A stretch of 64,000 bases of DNA from JBBQKG01 sp038326655 (GTDB taxonomy: Bacteria; Actinomycetota; Thermoleophilia; Solirubrobacterales; JBBDJG01): contig JBBQKG010000004.1 of the NCBI GenBank assembly GCA_038326655.1, positions 62,001-126,000 on the forward strand. Direction: 5' to 3'. Position numbers and translations under genes: made by a program. This document shows positions 23,232 through 32,159 of the stretch, piece after piece (position 1 is the stretch's first letter; each line of letters begins with the position of its first letter). The notes beneath the pieces were generated by a model, which was not told the origin of the DNA, made no database searches, and saw nothing but the letters and a program-made list of their open reading frames with translations.

Positions 23232-24566
23232 TCAGGCCATCCGCCGGACCGCGACGCGGGCCACGGCCGCGAACGCGCAGGCCAGTCCCGCCAGGTGGAC
23301 CAGCGGCCCGAAAAGCCCGCCGTCTCCGTAGAAGGCCGCATCGATCGACTGCAGGGCGGGCTTGAAGGGAAACGCGGCCGACACGCCGCGCGTGAGGTCG
23401 TAGAGCAAGGGGCTCACGACGCCCGACGGAACGAGCGCGCAGAACACGAGCGGGAGCAGCATCGCGAACGCCAGGAGCGACGCCGAGGAGATCTCGCGGG
23501 CGATCGCCCCGAGCGCCGTGCCGAGCGCTGCGAAGGCGAGCCCCGCAACCACCAGCGCCACGAGCCACAGTGGAAACCGGCCCCATTCGAGCGTCACGAA
23601 GCCGCCCAGCACGACCACCATCAGCAGCGTCACGACGAGCGCCACGCCCGCCGCGAGCACGATTTTCTCCGCCAGCAGCCCGGTCCGGGAGACTGGGCCG
23701 CGCACGAGCCGGGAAAAAGCGTTCTCGGTTCGCTCGAGCGCGAGCGAACCCGCGGCGAGCAGGACCGTTACGAACATGAGCGAGATCGTGACCGCGACCG
23801 CCGCGGCGAAGCTGCTCAGCGGCACCCGTGCGCCCGTCAGCACGTGCTTGCGGATCTTGATCGGCTCGCTCACGGCGGACAGCGCCTTTCCGCCGACGCC
23901 GAAGTTCTGCTGCGCCAGGTCGTTGAACCGGATCACCTGGTCGAGCTGTCGGCGGACCGGCGCGTGGGGCGGCAGCGATCGTCGCGCAGCACGCGTGATC
24001 GCGCCGATCCGCCGAAGCCCGAGCACCGTGAACCTGTTGCCCAGGACGTTGACCGTGCCGCCCTTCAGCAGCAGCTCCAGGTACTGCAGGTTGTTCTTCA
24101 CGAGGGCCCGGGAGACGCGCCGGTTCTCGTCTGCGACGACGCTCGAGATCGAGTCGTCGACAAGCCGCCCCTTGACCGGGTCCTCCTCGTTCACGAACAA
24201 CTCGATCTCACTCTGATCGACCTCCGAAGTCGCCTTCGTGACCGCGTCGGCAGGCACGATCAGAGCGGCGAGCGCGTCGCCGTCCCGGACCTTGCGCTTC
24301 GCCTCGGCACGTGAGGAGACGGCGACCGTGTGCACACGCCGCGACAGCTGGTCGTGGCTCAGGAGCGAGCCCAGGTCCTGGTCGCCGATCTGGAGCCGTT
24401 GATCTGCCGGCACCTGGTTCAGCACCGCGATCGTGGGCTTCTCGGATCCTCGGCTGAGCGCGAACCCGATCAGCAGCGCGACCACGACCGGATACACGAT
24501 CAGCACGCCGGTCGTGAGTGGCGAGCGCCAAAGGATGCGCAGATCCTTGGCGAGCAGCCAGCGCAC
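23232..24566 (-). CDS. ABC-2 type exporter permease
   Basis: A 444-residue membrane protein of the ABC-2/YhaP type. One N-terminal helix (LTTGVLIVYPVVVALLIGFA), a large extracytoplasmic domain (about 40-240), then six helices at the C-terminus including FVTVLLAAGSLALERTENAF-SRLV, the conserved EktE/ERTENAF-type coupling segment. It pairs with the ATPase ending eight bases upstream. The substrate is unknown; proximity to haem and bc-complex genes is suggestive but not proof of a haem or cytochrome role. Confidence 0.82.
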   Translation of the reverse strand: MRWLLAKDLRILWRSPLTTGVLIVYPVVVALLIGFALSRGSEKPTIAVLNQVPADQRLQIGDQDLGSLLSHDQLSRRVHTVAVSSRAEAKRKVRDGDALAALIVPADAVTKATSEVDQSEIELFVNEEDPVKGRLVDDSISSVVADENRRVSRALVKNNLQYLELLLKGGTVNVLGNRFTVLGLRRIGAITRAARRSLPPHAPVRRQLDQVIRFNDLAQQNFGVGGKALSAVSEPIKIRKHVLTGARVPLSSFAAAVAVTISLMFVTVLLAAGSLALERTENAFSRLVRGPVSRTGLLAEKIVLAAGVALVVTLLMVVVLGGFVTLEWGRFPLWLVALVVAGLAFAALGTALGAIAREISSASLLAFAMLLPLVFCALVPSGVVSPLLYDLTRGVSAAFPFKPALQSIDAAFYGDGGLFGPLVHLAGLACAFAAVARVAVRRMA

Positions 24567-24574
24567 CGAGCCCG

Positions 24575-25285
24575 TCAGTGCCCCTGCTGCTCGAGGAACG
24601 AGACGAATGCGCGCTCGAACGAGTCGCTCGCATACGGAACGGCTTCGGCGAGCTCAGCCGGGGTTCCCGAGAAGAGCTGCTCCCCGTCGGCCAGCACCAC
24701 CACGCGGTCAGCGTGCCGCTCGGCCTCGGACACCACGTGTGTCGAATACACGACGCTCTTGCCTTCGGCTGCGAGCGTGCCGACGAAGTCCCATAGCCGC
24801 TCACGCTGGCGGGGGTCGAGCGCGGTGCTCGGCTCGTCGAGAAGCAGGACGGGTGGGGAGGACACCAGCCCGATCGCGACGTTGACGCGCTGTCGGTTGC
24901 CGCCGGAGAGCCGCTTGACCTGCTCGTCGGCGCGATCGGCGAGATCGGCCTGCGCGAGCATCCGGCCGACTGCCTCCTCGACGTCGGGCACCCGTTCGAG
25001 GCGCGCAAACAGGCGCAGGTTCTCGGCGACGCTCAGCTTCGCGTAGAGCGCGGGCTGCTGCGGCACCCAGCCAACGCGGCCGTGCGCGGTGACCGTGCCG
25101 GAGTCGGCCGGCTGGACCGCCGCCAGAATCGTGAGCAGCGTGGTCTTGCCGGCGCCGTTGGGCCCGATGCATGCGACAAGCTCGCCGCGGCCCACCTGGA
25201 ACGAGACGCCCTTCAGCGCCTCGCGGCCGCCGTAGCTCTTTCGCACCTCGACCGCCTCGAGCAACGGCGGAGCGTCCGGTTGCAT
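24575..25285 (-). CDS. ABC transporter ATP-binding protein
   Basis: A 236-residue ATPase: Walker A GPNGAGKTTL (about 39), Q-loop near WVPQQPALY, ABC signature RLSGGNRQR, Walker B VLLLDEPS, D-loop ALDPRQR and switch His in VVYSTHVV. The signature LSGGNRQR and lack of fused membrane domain fit an ABC-2 exporter of the NatA/CcmA-like group. The ATG at 25285 starts MQPDAPPLLEAVEV. First gene of a probable long minus-strand transcript, divergent from the phosphodiesterase at 25323 with a 37-base shared promoter gap. Confidence 0.9.
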   Translation of the reverse strand: MQPDAPPLLEAVEVRKSYGGREALKGVSFQVGRGELVACIGPNGAGKTTLLTILAAVQPADSGTVTAHGRVGWVPQQPALYAKLSVAENLRLFARLERVPDVEEAVGRMLAQADLADRADEQVKRLSGGNRQRVNVAIGLVSSPPVLLLDEPSTALDPRQRERLWDFVGTLAAEGKSVVYSTHVVSEAERHADRVVVLADGEQLFSGTPAELAEAVPYASDSFERAFVSFLEQQGH

Positions 25286-25322
25286 GGCGGCGAGGTTACC
25301 TGCGATCCGATATACACGGCGC

Positions 25323-26117
25323 ATGTCCGAGCGCCGCGTGCTGTTCATCGGTGACGTCGTCGGCGAGCCCGGGCGCCGGGCCGTCGAGACGACGCTCCCG
25401 CAGCTGATCGACCGGTACTCCCCCGACCTCGTGGTGACGAATGGCGAGAACATCGCGGGGGGCCTCGGCATCACGGAGCGCACGGCGAAGAAGCTGTTCG
25501 CGGCCGGCACCGACGTGATCACGACCGGCAACCACGTCTACCGGCACCCCGAGGTGTTCGACTTCCTCAACCACTCCGACCGGATCGTGCGCCCCGCCAA
25601 CTACCTCGACACCAACCCCGGCCGCGGCCACACCGTGATCGAGAAGGACGGCGTTCGCTGGGCGATCGTGAACCTCAGCGGCACGGTCTTCATGAACGCC
25701 GCCCGCTCGCCCTTCCACGTGGCCGACAAGCTGCTGAGCAAGGTGCGCGACGAGGCCGACTACGTGCTGGTCGACTTCCACGCGGAGGCGACCAGCGAGA
25801 AGGTCGCGATGGGCTGGTACCTCGACGGGCGCGTGCTCGCCGTGATCGGGACGCACACGCACGTCCCGACCGCCGACGGGCGCGTGTTGCCCGGCGGGAC
25901 CGCCTACATCTCCGACGCCGGGATGACTGGCGCCCGCGGTGGCGTGATCGGCGTGAAGCGCGAACAGATCATCCAGCGCTTCATCACGCAGATGCCGATT
26001 CGCTTCGAGACGGCGGACGAGGACCCGTGGGTGATGGGATGTCTGGTGACCACCGGCGACTCGGGGCTTGCGACCTCGATCGAGCAGGTGATGGTGCCTG
26101 CGGCCCGTGAGGATTGA
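25323..26117 (+). CDS. ymdB: YmdB-family metallophosphoesterase
   Basis: A 264-residue dimetal phosphodiesterase of the YmdB/TIGR00282 type, relatives of which hydrolyse 2',3'-cyclic nucleotides or cAMP and affect RNA turnover and biofilm choice. Metal-site motifs are visible in order: FIGDVVGEPGRR (about 7), TNGENIAGGLGI (about 38), TTGNHVYRHPE (about 67), VDFHAEATSEK and GTHTHVPTADGRVLPGGTAY (about 175). Length is typical. The ATG at 25323 directly precedes the conserved MSERRVLFIGD. Confidence 0.9.
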   Translation: MSERRVLFIGDVVGEPGRRAVETTLPQLIDRYSPDLVVTNGENIAGGLGITERTAKKLFAAGTDVITTGNHVYRHPEVFDFLNHSDRIVRPANYLDTNPGRGHTVIEKDGVRWAIVNLSGTVFMNAARSPFHVADKLLSKVRDEADYVLVDFHAEATSEKVAMGWYLDGRVLAVIGTHTHVPTADGRVLPGGTAYISDAGMTGARGGVIGVKREQIIQRFITQMPIRFETADEDPWVMGCLVTTGDSGLATSIEQVMVPAARED

Positions 26118-26122
26118 GACCT

Positions 26123-27751
26123 CTAGGCCGACTCGCGGCCGGCCGCGCCGACGAGCCCGCCGGCGGTCGTTTCCCTGAGCAGGATCGCCACGAAGGCAAG
26201 CGGGAACCACCACACGATGTAGAGGTAGAACCAGTGCGAGAGCGCGAGCTGCAGCGCGATCAACACCGCGGCTGCGAGCGCGGCGAGCTGGAGCGGAGAC
26301 TTTCGCTGCGGCACGAACGCGACCGCCACCGCGAGTGCGACGACGGACGCCTTGACCACGTCCTGCGCCCAGCCGAGGGACGGATGCAACCCCCAGATGC
26401 TGAACGGGGAGTCGCGCCCGAGCTGGAAGCCGGCCGTGCGGTTCCAGATCTCCGAAACGCCGCTTCCGGCCACGACCGGGGCGAAGACCACGACCGTCAC
26501 GGCGGCGAAGGAGAGCGCGAACAGCGCCGCGTCGCGAAGTCGCCGGCGATCGTAGCTCGCGAACAGCGGCACCAGCACGATCGGCGCGAACTTGGCCGCC
26601 GATGCAAGCGCCAGCAGCGCGCCACGGGCACGTGGAGCGATCAGCGCTCCGAAAGCGAGCACGACGAGTAGGGCGACGAGTGAGTCGTTCGAGTTCGAGT
26701 TCGAGACGAACAGCGTGTACGGATAGCTCGCCCATCCATAGGCGAGCAGCACCCCCAGCGCGGCACCGTCACGACCGCGACGCAATCGCCGGCCGACCCA
26801 GAGCAGCGCGGCAAGCGTCGCGAGGTCGAAGAACAGCGCGGCCGCGTGCGCGGCGGGAAGGTCGTCCCACTTGCCCGACCAGGGAAACGCGAGCTCGAAC
26901 GGCACGTAGGCGTAGTAGTCGACCGGGCCGTAGGTGTCGCCCGCGGGATCGGTAGAGGGAAACTCGCCATAGAGCGCCTTGCCGTGAGTGAGGCGATCGG
27001 CGCCGATCACGCCCGAATAGCCCACATCGATCACGTTCGAATTGGTGAGGTTCAGCCCTACGCGAAACCCGACCAGGAAGATCAGCGCGAGCGCCAGCCA
27101 GCTCACCGGCACGAGCAGTCGCAGCGGTCGCGACGGGCGCGAGCGTCGCCCGTACGCGATCCAGAGCATGCGGGCGAGCAGGTACAGGAGGACCGGGTAG
27201 ACGAGCGGCACCGAGGTGGAGATCTCACCGCGGTTGAAGAAGACGTGCGAGACCGAGAACGCAAGCAGCACCAACAGGTCGAGATGCAGGACACGAAACG
27301 GCCGGCGCCAGTCGAAGAAGGGCAGGAAGAAGAGCACCATCAGTGGGATCCAGACCGCGGGCGAGTTGACCTTCCGCCCGAACGCGCCGGGTAGGCCGCG
27401 CGCCATCTGCCACGCCGCCTGCGGACCGGTCCAGACTTCGATCGCGCGCCCCGTGCGCTCGTCGACCAGCACCTGCCCGATCTCCTTGCCGCCCGCATAC
27501 CAGCTCACCTGCCAGCGGCCCGGGCCCTTTGCGAAAGCCCGATGGGTGGGGTGGTCGTGCTTCGCGAGCTCGGCGCGCAGCTTCGGCGAGCGCAATGCGA
27601 TGCGGGTCGCCTGGATCGCGTTCAGGAAATGGTCGCGGGGCGGCGTGGTCGGCGAGAACGGGACCGTCAGCGTGGCCGTCGCGGCGACGGCCTGCGTGTT
27701 GGTCGTCGCGGCGGCCGCCGACGCGCCGTGCAGCAGCATCACCGCGAGCAC
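26123..27751 (-). CDS. Polytopic membrane protein, GT87/DUF2029-like glycosyltransferase candidate
   Basis: A 542-residue protein. After a signal-like hydrophobic N-terminus, residues about 35-110 form an external region with WQVSWYAGGKEIGQVLVDERTG and VWTGPQAAWQM, a PepSY-like pattern. About ten membrane helices follow, with an extracytoplasmic loop GEFPSTDPAGDTYGPVDYYA (about 265), where Asp/Tyr-Gly-Pro resembles the active-site loop of polyprenol-dependent GT-C glycosyltransferases. It would use a lipid-linked sugar outside the membrane. Its GTG start lies 23 bases after gtrA, whose family often carries lipid-linked sugars, which fits. Exact reaction unknown. Confidence 0.65.
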   Translation of the reverse strand: MLAVMLLHGASAAAATTNTQAVAATATLTVPFSPTTPPRDHFLNAIQATRIALRSPKLRAELAKHDHPTHRAFAKGPGRWQVSWYAGGKEIGQVLVDERTGRAIEVWTGPQAAWQMARGLPGAFGRKVNSPAVWIPLMVLFFLPFFDWRRPFRVLHLDLLVLLAFSVSHVFFNRGEISTSVPLVYPVLLYLLARMLWIAYGRRSRPSRPLRLLVPVSWLALALIFLVGFRVGLNLTNSNVIDVGYSGVIGADRLTHGKALYGEFPSTDPAGDTYGPVDYYAYVPFELAFPWSGKWDDLPAAHAAALFFDLATLAALLWVGRRLRRGRDGAALGVLLAYGWASYPYTLFVSNSNSNDSLVALLVVLAFGALIAPRARGALLALASAAKFAPIVLVPLFASYDRRRLRDAALFALSFAAVTVVVFAPVVAGSGVSEIWNRTAGFQLGRDSPFSIWGLHPSLGWAQDVVKASVVALAVAVAFVPQRKSPLQLAALAAAVLIALQLALSHWFYLYIVWWFPLAFVAILLRETTAGGLVGAAGRESA

Positions 27752-27774
27752 CGCTCCCGCAGCCGCCGTGCGGG

Positions 27775-28314
27775 TCAGTGCCTGCGGAAGCTCCAGAGCT
27801 TGTTGCCGACGAAGTTGAGCGGCGTCGCGGCAAGCACCGCGACGGCCTGTGCCGGGATCTTCCCGACGCCGAAGCCGCTCACGAGCACTTCCAGCACAAC
27901 GAGATTGAACACCAGCGCCACCAGGCTCACGACGAGGAAGCGCGCGGCCTGGAAGCCGGCGTGGCCGTCGCGTGCCTTGAAGGTCCAGTGGCGGTTCCAG
28001 AGGAAGTTGTTCGTCACCGCAACGCAGAACGCGGCCACCGCGGCCGTGCGGTAGTGAAGGTCTGCGCCGGTCACCAGAGCGGAGAAGACCGCCAGGTTGA
28101 TGACGTATCCGGTCCCGCCGACGACCGAGAACTTGATGAGCTGCACCCAGTTGTGGGTCCGGCGCATGCCGCGCCCCACCCGGCGCGCGTGGTGACCCGC
28201 CCGCCCGCGGCGCGTGGGCACGGGCGAGGGCCGGGCGGTCTCCCGCGCCGAGTCTCGTTCGGGAAGCGCCTCGGGCTGCGCGGGGCGGCTCACGGCGACG
28301 GGAGCGTCATCCAT
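27775..28314 (-). CDS. GtrA family membrane protein
   Basis: A 179-residue protein with an unusually long, Arg/Pro-rich cytoplasmic N-terminus (about 50 residues) followed by four membrane helices: WVQLIKFSVVGGTGYVINL, TAAVAAFCVAVTNNFLWNRH with the conserved NFxWNRxWTF, RFLVVSLVALVFNLVVLEVL and FVGNKLWSFRR at the end. GtrA-like proteins are thought to move or handle lipid-linked sugars for wall or surface glycans. It is upstream of, and probably co-transcribed with, the GT-C candidate. Confidence 0.88.
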   Translation of the reverse strand: MDDAPVAVSRPAQPEALPERDSARETARPSPVPTRRGRAGHHARRVGRGMRRTHNWVQLIKFSVVGGTGYVINLAVFSALVTGADLHYRTAAVAAFCVAVTNNFLWNRHWTFKARDGHAGFQAARFLVVSLVALVFNLVVLEVLVSGFGVGKIPAQAVAVLAATPLNFVGNKLWSFRRH

Positions 28315-28356
28315 CGAGAGTCAAGATAACCGACGCGGCCGAAGCCCCTACCCGGC

Positions 28357-28620
28357 TCAGCGGACCCGGAAGCCCGCGGCGCCCTCTTCCGGCTCCTCGT
28401 GCAGCTCGACGGCCTCGATCTGGGCGGCCGGCGGTCCCTGGCGACACAGGGCCACGAGTCGCGCGATCGATGCGGAGTCGCCTTCGAAGACCGCCTCGAC
28501 GGTGCCGTCGCGATTGTTCCGGACCCAGCCGGCGAGCCCCTCGCGCTCGGCGGCATTCCGGATCGTGCCCCTGAAGAAGACGCCCTGCACGCGGCCGCTG
28601 ACCACGACGCGCTTCCTCAT
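28357..28620 (-). CDS. acyP: Acylphosphatase
   Basis: An 87-residue enzyme hydrolysing acyl phosphates. The signature VSGRVQGVFFRGTIRNAAE has the catalytic Arg, followed by GLAGWVRNNRDGTVEAVFEG with the catalytic Asn. Length is standard. Its ATG at 28620 overlaps the TGA of the upstream phosphatase-superfamily gene (ATGA), so translation is coupled. Confidence 0.95.
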   Translation of the reverse strand: MRKRVVVSGRVQGVFFRGTIRNAAEREGLAGWVRNNRDGTVEAVFEGDSASIARLVALCRQGPPAAQIEAVELHEEPEEGAAGFRVR

Positions 28621-30098
28621 CCCTCCTCGCCCGAATTCACGCCGAAGTGATCCAGCACGACGCGGTTGACGCCGCCGATCGACCACGGCTCCCCGTTCGA
28701 GGCGGTGTCCTGAAGGTCCGGACCGCAGTTGACGAACGCCAGCGGCGCGAGCGAGTCGCCGCGGCGAAGGGAGCCGTGACTGCCTCCACCGACGTGATCG
28801 GCTCCTCCCCAGTCCACGAACTCGTATCCCCGCGCGGCCGACACGAGCACGTCACCGGCGCCGGCACAGCCGAGTGCCGCCCACAGGCGCCCGAGCGCGT
28901 CCGGATATGCGCGGCTCGAGAGCAGCCCGTCCATGCGCTCCAGCTCGAGTGTCTCGAGCGCCCCGTCGACGTCCCATGCCCCGCCGTACGGGTCGCCCCA
29001 GCGCGCGCCCGGCCTGAAGCGCAACTCGCCGCGCTCCGTCCAGATACATGCCTCCCCGGCCTCGCGCCAGGCCAGCACCTCGGCCCCGTCGAGCGCCTTC
29101 AGCTGCTCCAGCACCCGCACCACGCGCGGCGCGCGAGCCTCCTCGTCGCCAAGCGCATAGACCATCGCCGACCGCGCGCCGGGGCAGACAGCCAGTTCCG
29201 CGACGGATGGCTCCGGGTCGTTCGGCAGCAGGACCCGCCAGTCACCCAGCGCCTGGTCGAGGCGAATGCGGTGCTCGACCGCGGTTTGCGAATGATCGGC
29301 CATCAGGATCACGGCGTGATCGTCGAAGAAGCGGTCGACGCCGCCGCCGGCCTCGATCAGCTCGCCGAGGTGCCGGTCTGCGCGCGCGATCGACGTTACC
29401 GTCGCGGCCGGTCCTCGGCGATGCGAGAAATGATCGTTGTCCGGAAGCGAGAACAGCATGAAGTCGTAGAGGTCGTTGCGCTCTACGAATGCGCCGACGC
29501 AGCCGGAGTACGGGTCACGCGTTCCCGGCCGGGCCAGCGTGGGCGGGCATTCCACCTCCCGCGTCGCGTAGAGCTCGCCGTAGAACAGCTCGGCGGGCCC
29601 GTAGACGGCGTGTCGGAAGTTCGCGGCGCGGGCAACTCGCCGCAGGAAGCCCTGCACGCCGATCTCGTGCCGGGTGCGGCCGCGGAAGATCAGGAAAGGC
29701 GTGCAGGCGGTGCGCACGCCGGCGTCGTCGAGGCGCTCGAAGAACGTCTCCTGGCCCCGGCTGAGGTGATCGAAGTTCATGTTGTAGACGGTGTCGGTGA
29801 GCGTCCGGATAACGCCGAACGTCCGCACCGCCTGGCTGGACGAGCCGTAGTCGACATAGCGCCCCTCGCCCCGGTGGAACCAGTCGATCGACGGGATGCC
29901 GTGGCGGTCGATCGACGCACCGGTCGTGATCGTCGCCGAGGCGGGCGGGGTGACCGAAGGAAAGACACTGACGCACTCGCGGAAGTACGTGCCGCGTCGC
30001 AGGATCTCGGCGAAGTGGGGTGCCTTCCCCTCCTCCGCCGCCCGCTCCAGCATCGCGGGCTTCAGCGCGTCGACGACTACCAGGACAAGCTTGGTCAA
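28617..30098 (-). CDS. Alkaline-phosphatase-superfamily phosphodiesterase/nucleotide pyrophosphatase
   Basis: A 493-residue metal-dependent hydrolase. The N-terminus KLVLVVVDALKPAMLE supplies the first metal Asp. SVFPSVTPPASATITTGA contains the probable nucleophile Thr and SIDRHGIPS follows. Further metal ligands fit LPDNDHFSHRRGP and LMADHSQTAVEH. The layout is that of NPP/AP-superfamily phosphodiesterases. No signal peptide is seen, so it is likely cytoplasmic. Translationally coupled to the acylphosphatase downstream; the substrate is unknown. Confidence 0.82.
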   Translation of the reverse strand: MTKLVLVVVDALKPAMLERAAEEGKAPHFAEILRRGTYFRECVSVFPSVTPPASATITTGASIDRHGIPSIDWFHRGEGRYVDYGSSSQAVRTFGVIRTLTDTVYNMNFDHLSRGQETFFERLDDAGVRTACTPFLIFRGRTRHEIGVQGFLRRVARAANFRHAVYGPAELFYGELYATREVECPPTLARPGTRDPYSGCVGAFVERNDLYDFMLFSLPDNDHFSHRRGPAATVTSIARADRHLGELIEAGGGVDRFFDDHAVILMADHSQTAVEHRIRLDQALGDWRVLLPNDPEPSVAELAVCPGARSAMVYALGDEEARAPRVVRVLEQLKALDGAEVLAWREAGEACIWTERGELRFRPGARWGDPYGGAWDVDGALETLELERMDGLLSSRAYPDALGRLWAALGCAGAGDVLVSAARGYEFVDWGGADHVGGGSHGSLRRGDSLAPLAFVNCGPDLQDTASNGEPWSIGGVNRVVLDHFGVNSGEEG

Positions 30099-30683
30099 TT
30101 ACCTGAGGACGCGCAGTCCTTCGTACTTCTGAGCGGCCCGGCGCCGCTGGACGAACAGCACCCACACCGCGAAGCCGAACGCGATCCACGCGATCGGAGA
30201 CACGAGCACGGCCAGCACGGCGAGCAGGACGGCGGCGCCCTGCGCGAAAGCTTCGACGAGCGAAGCGGCCTCCTCCTCCCCACCGGTGCGGGCGCGGGAC
30301 GCGGCGCGGCCGAAGAATGCGGCGGCCGCGGCAAAGCCGACGAATGCGCACACCGCACCGGCGGGGAAGCCCGGCGCGGCGGCATAGCCCTCGTCGGCGA
30401 GCGAGCCCGCGAACTCGAGCGCGCCGATCGCGACCGCGAGCGCCGCGAGCAGGAACGCCGGCACGACCGTGCGGGCCCGCGCGGCGAGCGTCGTCAGTGC
30501 GACCAGCACCACCAGCACGGCAAGCCAGGGAGTCGACTCGAGGAACCCGTAGCCGGTGCCGTTGAAGTCGACGCCCGCGTTTGCGCGGGCGAGTGCCCCC
30601 ACGGCGAGCGGCGGCAGGAAAGCGCGCGCGCCCGTGGCGAGTGAAACGCCGACGCCCTGCGATATGGCCAGGAAGAGGTCCAT
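30099..30683 (-). CDS. DUF4126-like membrane protein
   Basis: A 194-residue protein with about five membrane helices, starting MDLFLAISQGVGVSLATG. The layout ARAFLPPLAVGALARANAG and the later SPIAWIAFGFAVWVLFVQRR match the DUF4126 style of small membrane proteins. Its stop is directly adjacent to the start of the phosphatase-superfamily gene, so they are co-transcribed. Function unknown. Confidence 0.7.
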   Translation of the reverse strand: MDLFLAISQGVGVSLATGARAFLPPLAVGALARANAGVDFNGTGYGFLESTPWLAVLVVLVALTTLAARARTVVPAFLLAALAVAIGALEFAGSLADEGYAAAPGFPAGAVCAFVGFAAAAAFFGRAASRARTGGEEEAASLVEAFAQGAAVLLAVLAVLVSPIAWIAFGFAVWVLFVQRRRAAQKYEGLRVLR

Positions 30684-30755
30684 CGATGGTCTATCTTGAA
30701 AATACCGTTGAGGCGCGGGAAGGTCCCGCACACCCAGACTGCTCGGCAAAGCTGC

Positions 30756-32159
30756 GTGCCAGACAGGCATCAAACCACGAGCCACGAGATCGAGCGCTAC
30801 GCCGGGCTGTTCGCTAAGCGCACGCGCCAGATGCGTTCGTCCGCGATGCGGGACCTGATGGCGATCACGGCGCGGCCCGAGGTGATCTCGCTCGCGGGCG
30901 GCTTGCCCGACACGTCGACCTTCTCGCCCGAGACGTTTGCGGCCCTCACCGCGACGATCGCGCGCGAGTCCTGCGCGAGCGCGCTCCAGTACGGTCCCAC
31001 GGAGGGCTTCGACGAGACCAAGCGCTGCATCGCAGAGGTGATGGCGGTCGAGGGCATGCGCGTCGAGATCGGCGACATGATCGTCACGACCGGCGGCCAG
31101 CAGGTGATCGACCTCGTCACGAAGACGCTCGTCGACCCCGGCGACGTGGTGATCTGCGAGGCGCCCACATATCCGGGCGCGGTGCCGGTGTTCGCAAGCT
31201 ACGAGGCCGACGTGGTGCAGATCGAGATGGACGCCGACGGCATGCGGATCGACCTGCTCGAGGAGACGCTCGAACGCCTCGACCAGGAGAGGCGCCGGCC
31301 GAAGTTCATCTACACGGTGCCGACCTTCCAGAACCCCGCGGGCGTGACGCTCTCCGCGCCGCGCCGGCAGCGGCTCGTGGAGATCGCCCGCGAGCGCGAG
31401 CTGCTCGTGCTCGAGGACAACCCTTACGGACTGCTTCGCTACGAGGGCGAGCCACTGCCCCCGTTGCGTGCGCTCGACGGCGGTGTCTACGTGCTCTACC
31501 TCGGGACGTTCTCGAAGATCCTGTCACCCGGGATCAGGATCGGCTGGGTGGTCGCCCCCCCGCCCGTGCTGGCGAAGATCAACCTGGGCAAGCAGGCGGC
31601 CGATCTCTGCACGTCGTCGCTCACGCAGCAGCTCGTCGCGGGCTTTTTCGCGGAGGGCCGCTGGCTCGCATACGTGCAGGACCTCTGCGGGATCTACCGG
31701 CGCCGGCGCGATGCAATGCTGGATGCGCTCGCCGAGCACTTCCCCCCGGAGGCCGAGTGGACCCAGCCCGGCGGTGGGTTGTTCATCTGGGCGACGCTAC
31801 CCGACTTCATCGACACCGAGGACCTGCTCGCGAAGGCAATCCGTCAGGAGAGCGTCGCGTTCGTGCCCGGGTCGGCGGCCTATGTCGACGGCCGCGGCGG
31901 GAGCTCGATGCGGCTCAACTTCTCCGCTGCGGGCGAGGACGACATCGTCGAGGGCATCCGCCGCATCGGCAAGGTGATCGACGAGCAGATCTCGCTCTGG
32001 GGCACGATCAGCGGTAAGGGAACAACTGGCGGCCGAGCTGCAAGCAGCTCTGCCGGTGAGGCGCAGGACGACCGCGACGAAGGCCCCCCCGGCCCATTGG
32101 CCGACGTCGTCGAGCTTCCGCGCCGCACCGATACGAAGCGCGGCGCGAGCGGGTCGTGA
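30756..32159 (+). CDS. PLP-dependent aminotransferase (class I/II, 2-aminoadipate/MocR-like)
   Basis: A 467-residue aminotransferase. Features in order: RPEVISLAGGLPDTSTFSPE, LQYGPTEGF, VTTGGQQVIDLVTKTLVDPG, YTVPTFQNPAGVTLS, LVLEDNPYGLLRYEG, the PLP lysine in YLGTFSKILSPGIRIGW and the substrate-carboxylate Arg in SSMRLNFSA. This is the LysN/2-aminoadipate-type subgroup that also forms MocR C-termini; substrate uncertain. About 55 extra C-terminal residues follow the fold, and part of this tail is encoded by repeat element copy 5. The GTG at 30756 is my best start; ATG at 30831 is an alternative. The stop overlaps the ddl start (GTGA). Confidence 0.85.
   Translation: MPDRHQTTSHEIERYAGLFAKRTRQMRSSAMRDLMAITARPEVISLAGGLPDTSTFSPETFAALTATIARESCASALQYGPTEGFDETKRCIAEVMAVEGMRVEIGDMIVTTGGQQVIDLVTKTLVDPGDVVICEAPTYPGAVPVFASYEADVVQIEMDADGMRIDLLEETLERLDQERRRPKFIYTVPTFQNPAGVTLSAPRRQRLVEIARERELLVLEDNPYGLLRYEGEPLPPLRALDGGVYVLYLGTFSKILSPGIRIGWVVAPPPVLAKINLGKQAADLCTSSLTQQLVAGFFAEGRWLAYVQDLCGIYRRRRDAMLDALAEHFPPEAEWTQPGGGLFIWATLPDFIDTEDLLAKAIRQESVAFVPGSAAYVDGRGGSSMRLNFSAAGEDDIVEGIRRIGKVIDEQISLWGTISGKGTTGGRAASSSAGEAQDDRDEGPPGPLADVVELPRRTDTKRGASGS
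32031..32075 (+). repeat. Palindromic dispersed element, copy 5, inside a coding sequence
   Basis: CGGCCGAGCTGCAAGCAG, then CTCTGCCGG, then TGAGGCGCAGGACGACCG: core, partial stem and tail match the family. It is read in frame as part of the C-terminal tail of the aminotransferase (GGRAASSSAGEAQDDRD), outside the catalytic fold. Confidence 0.65.
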
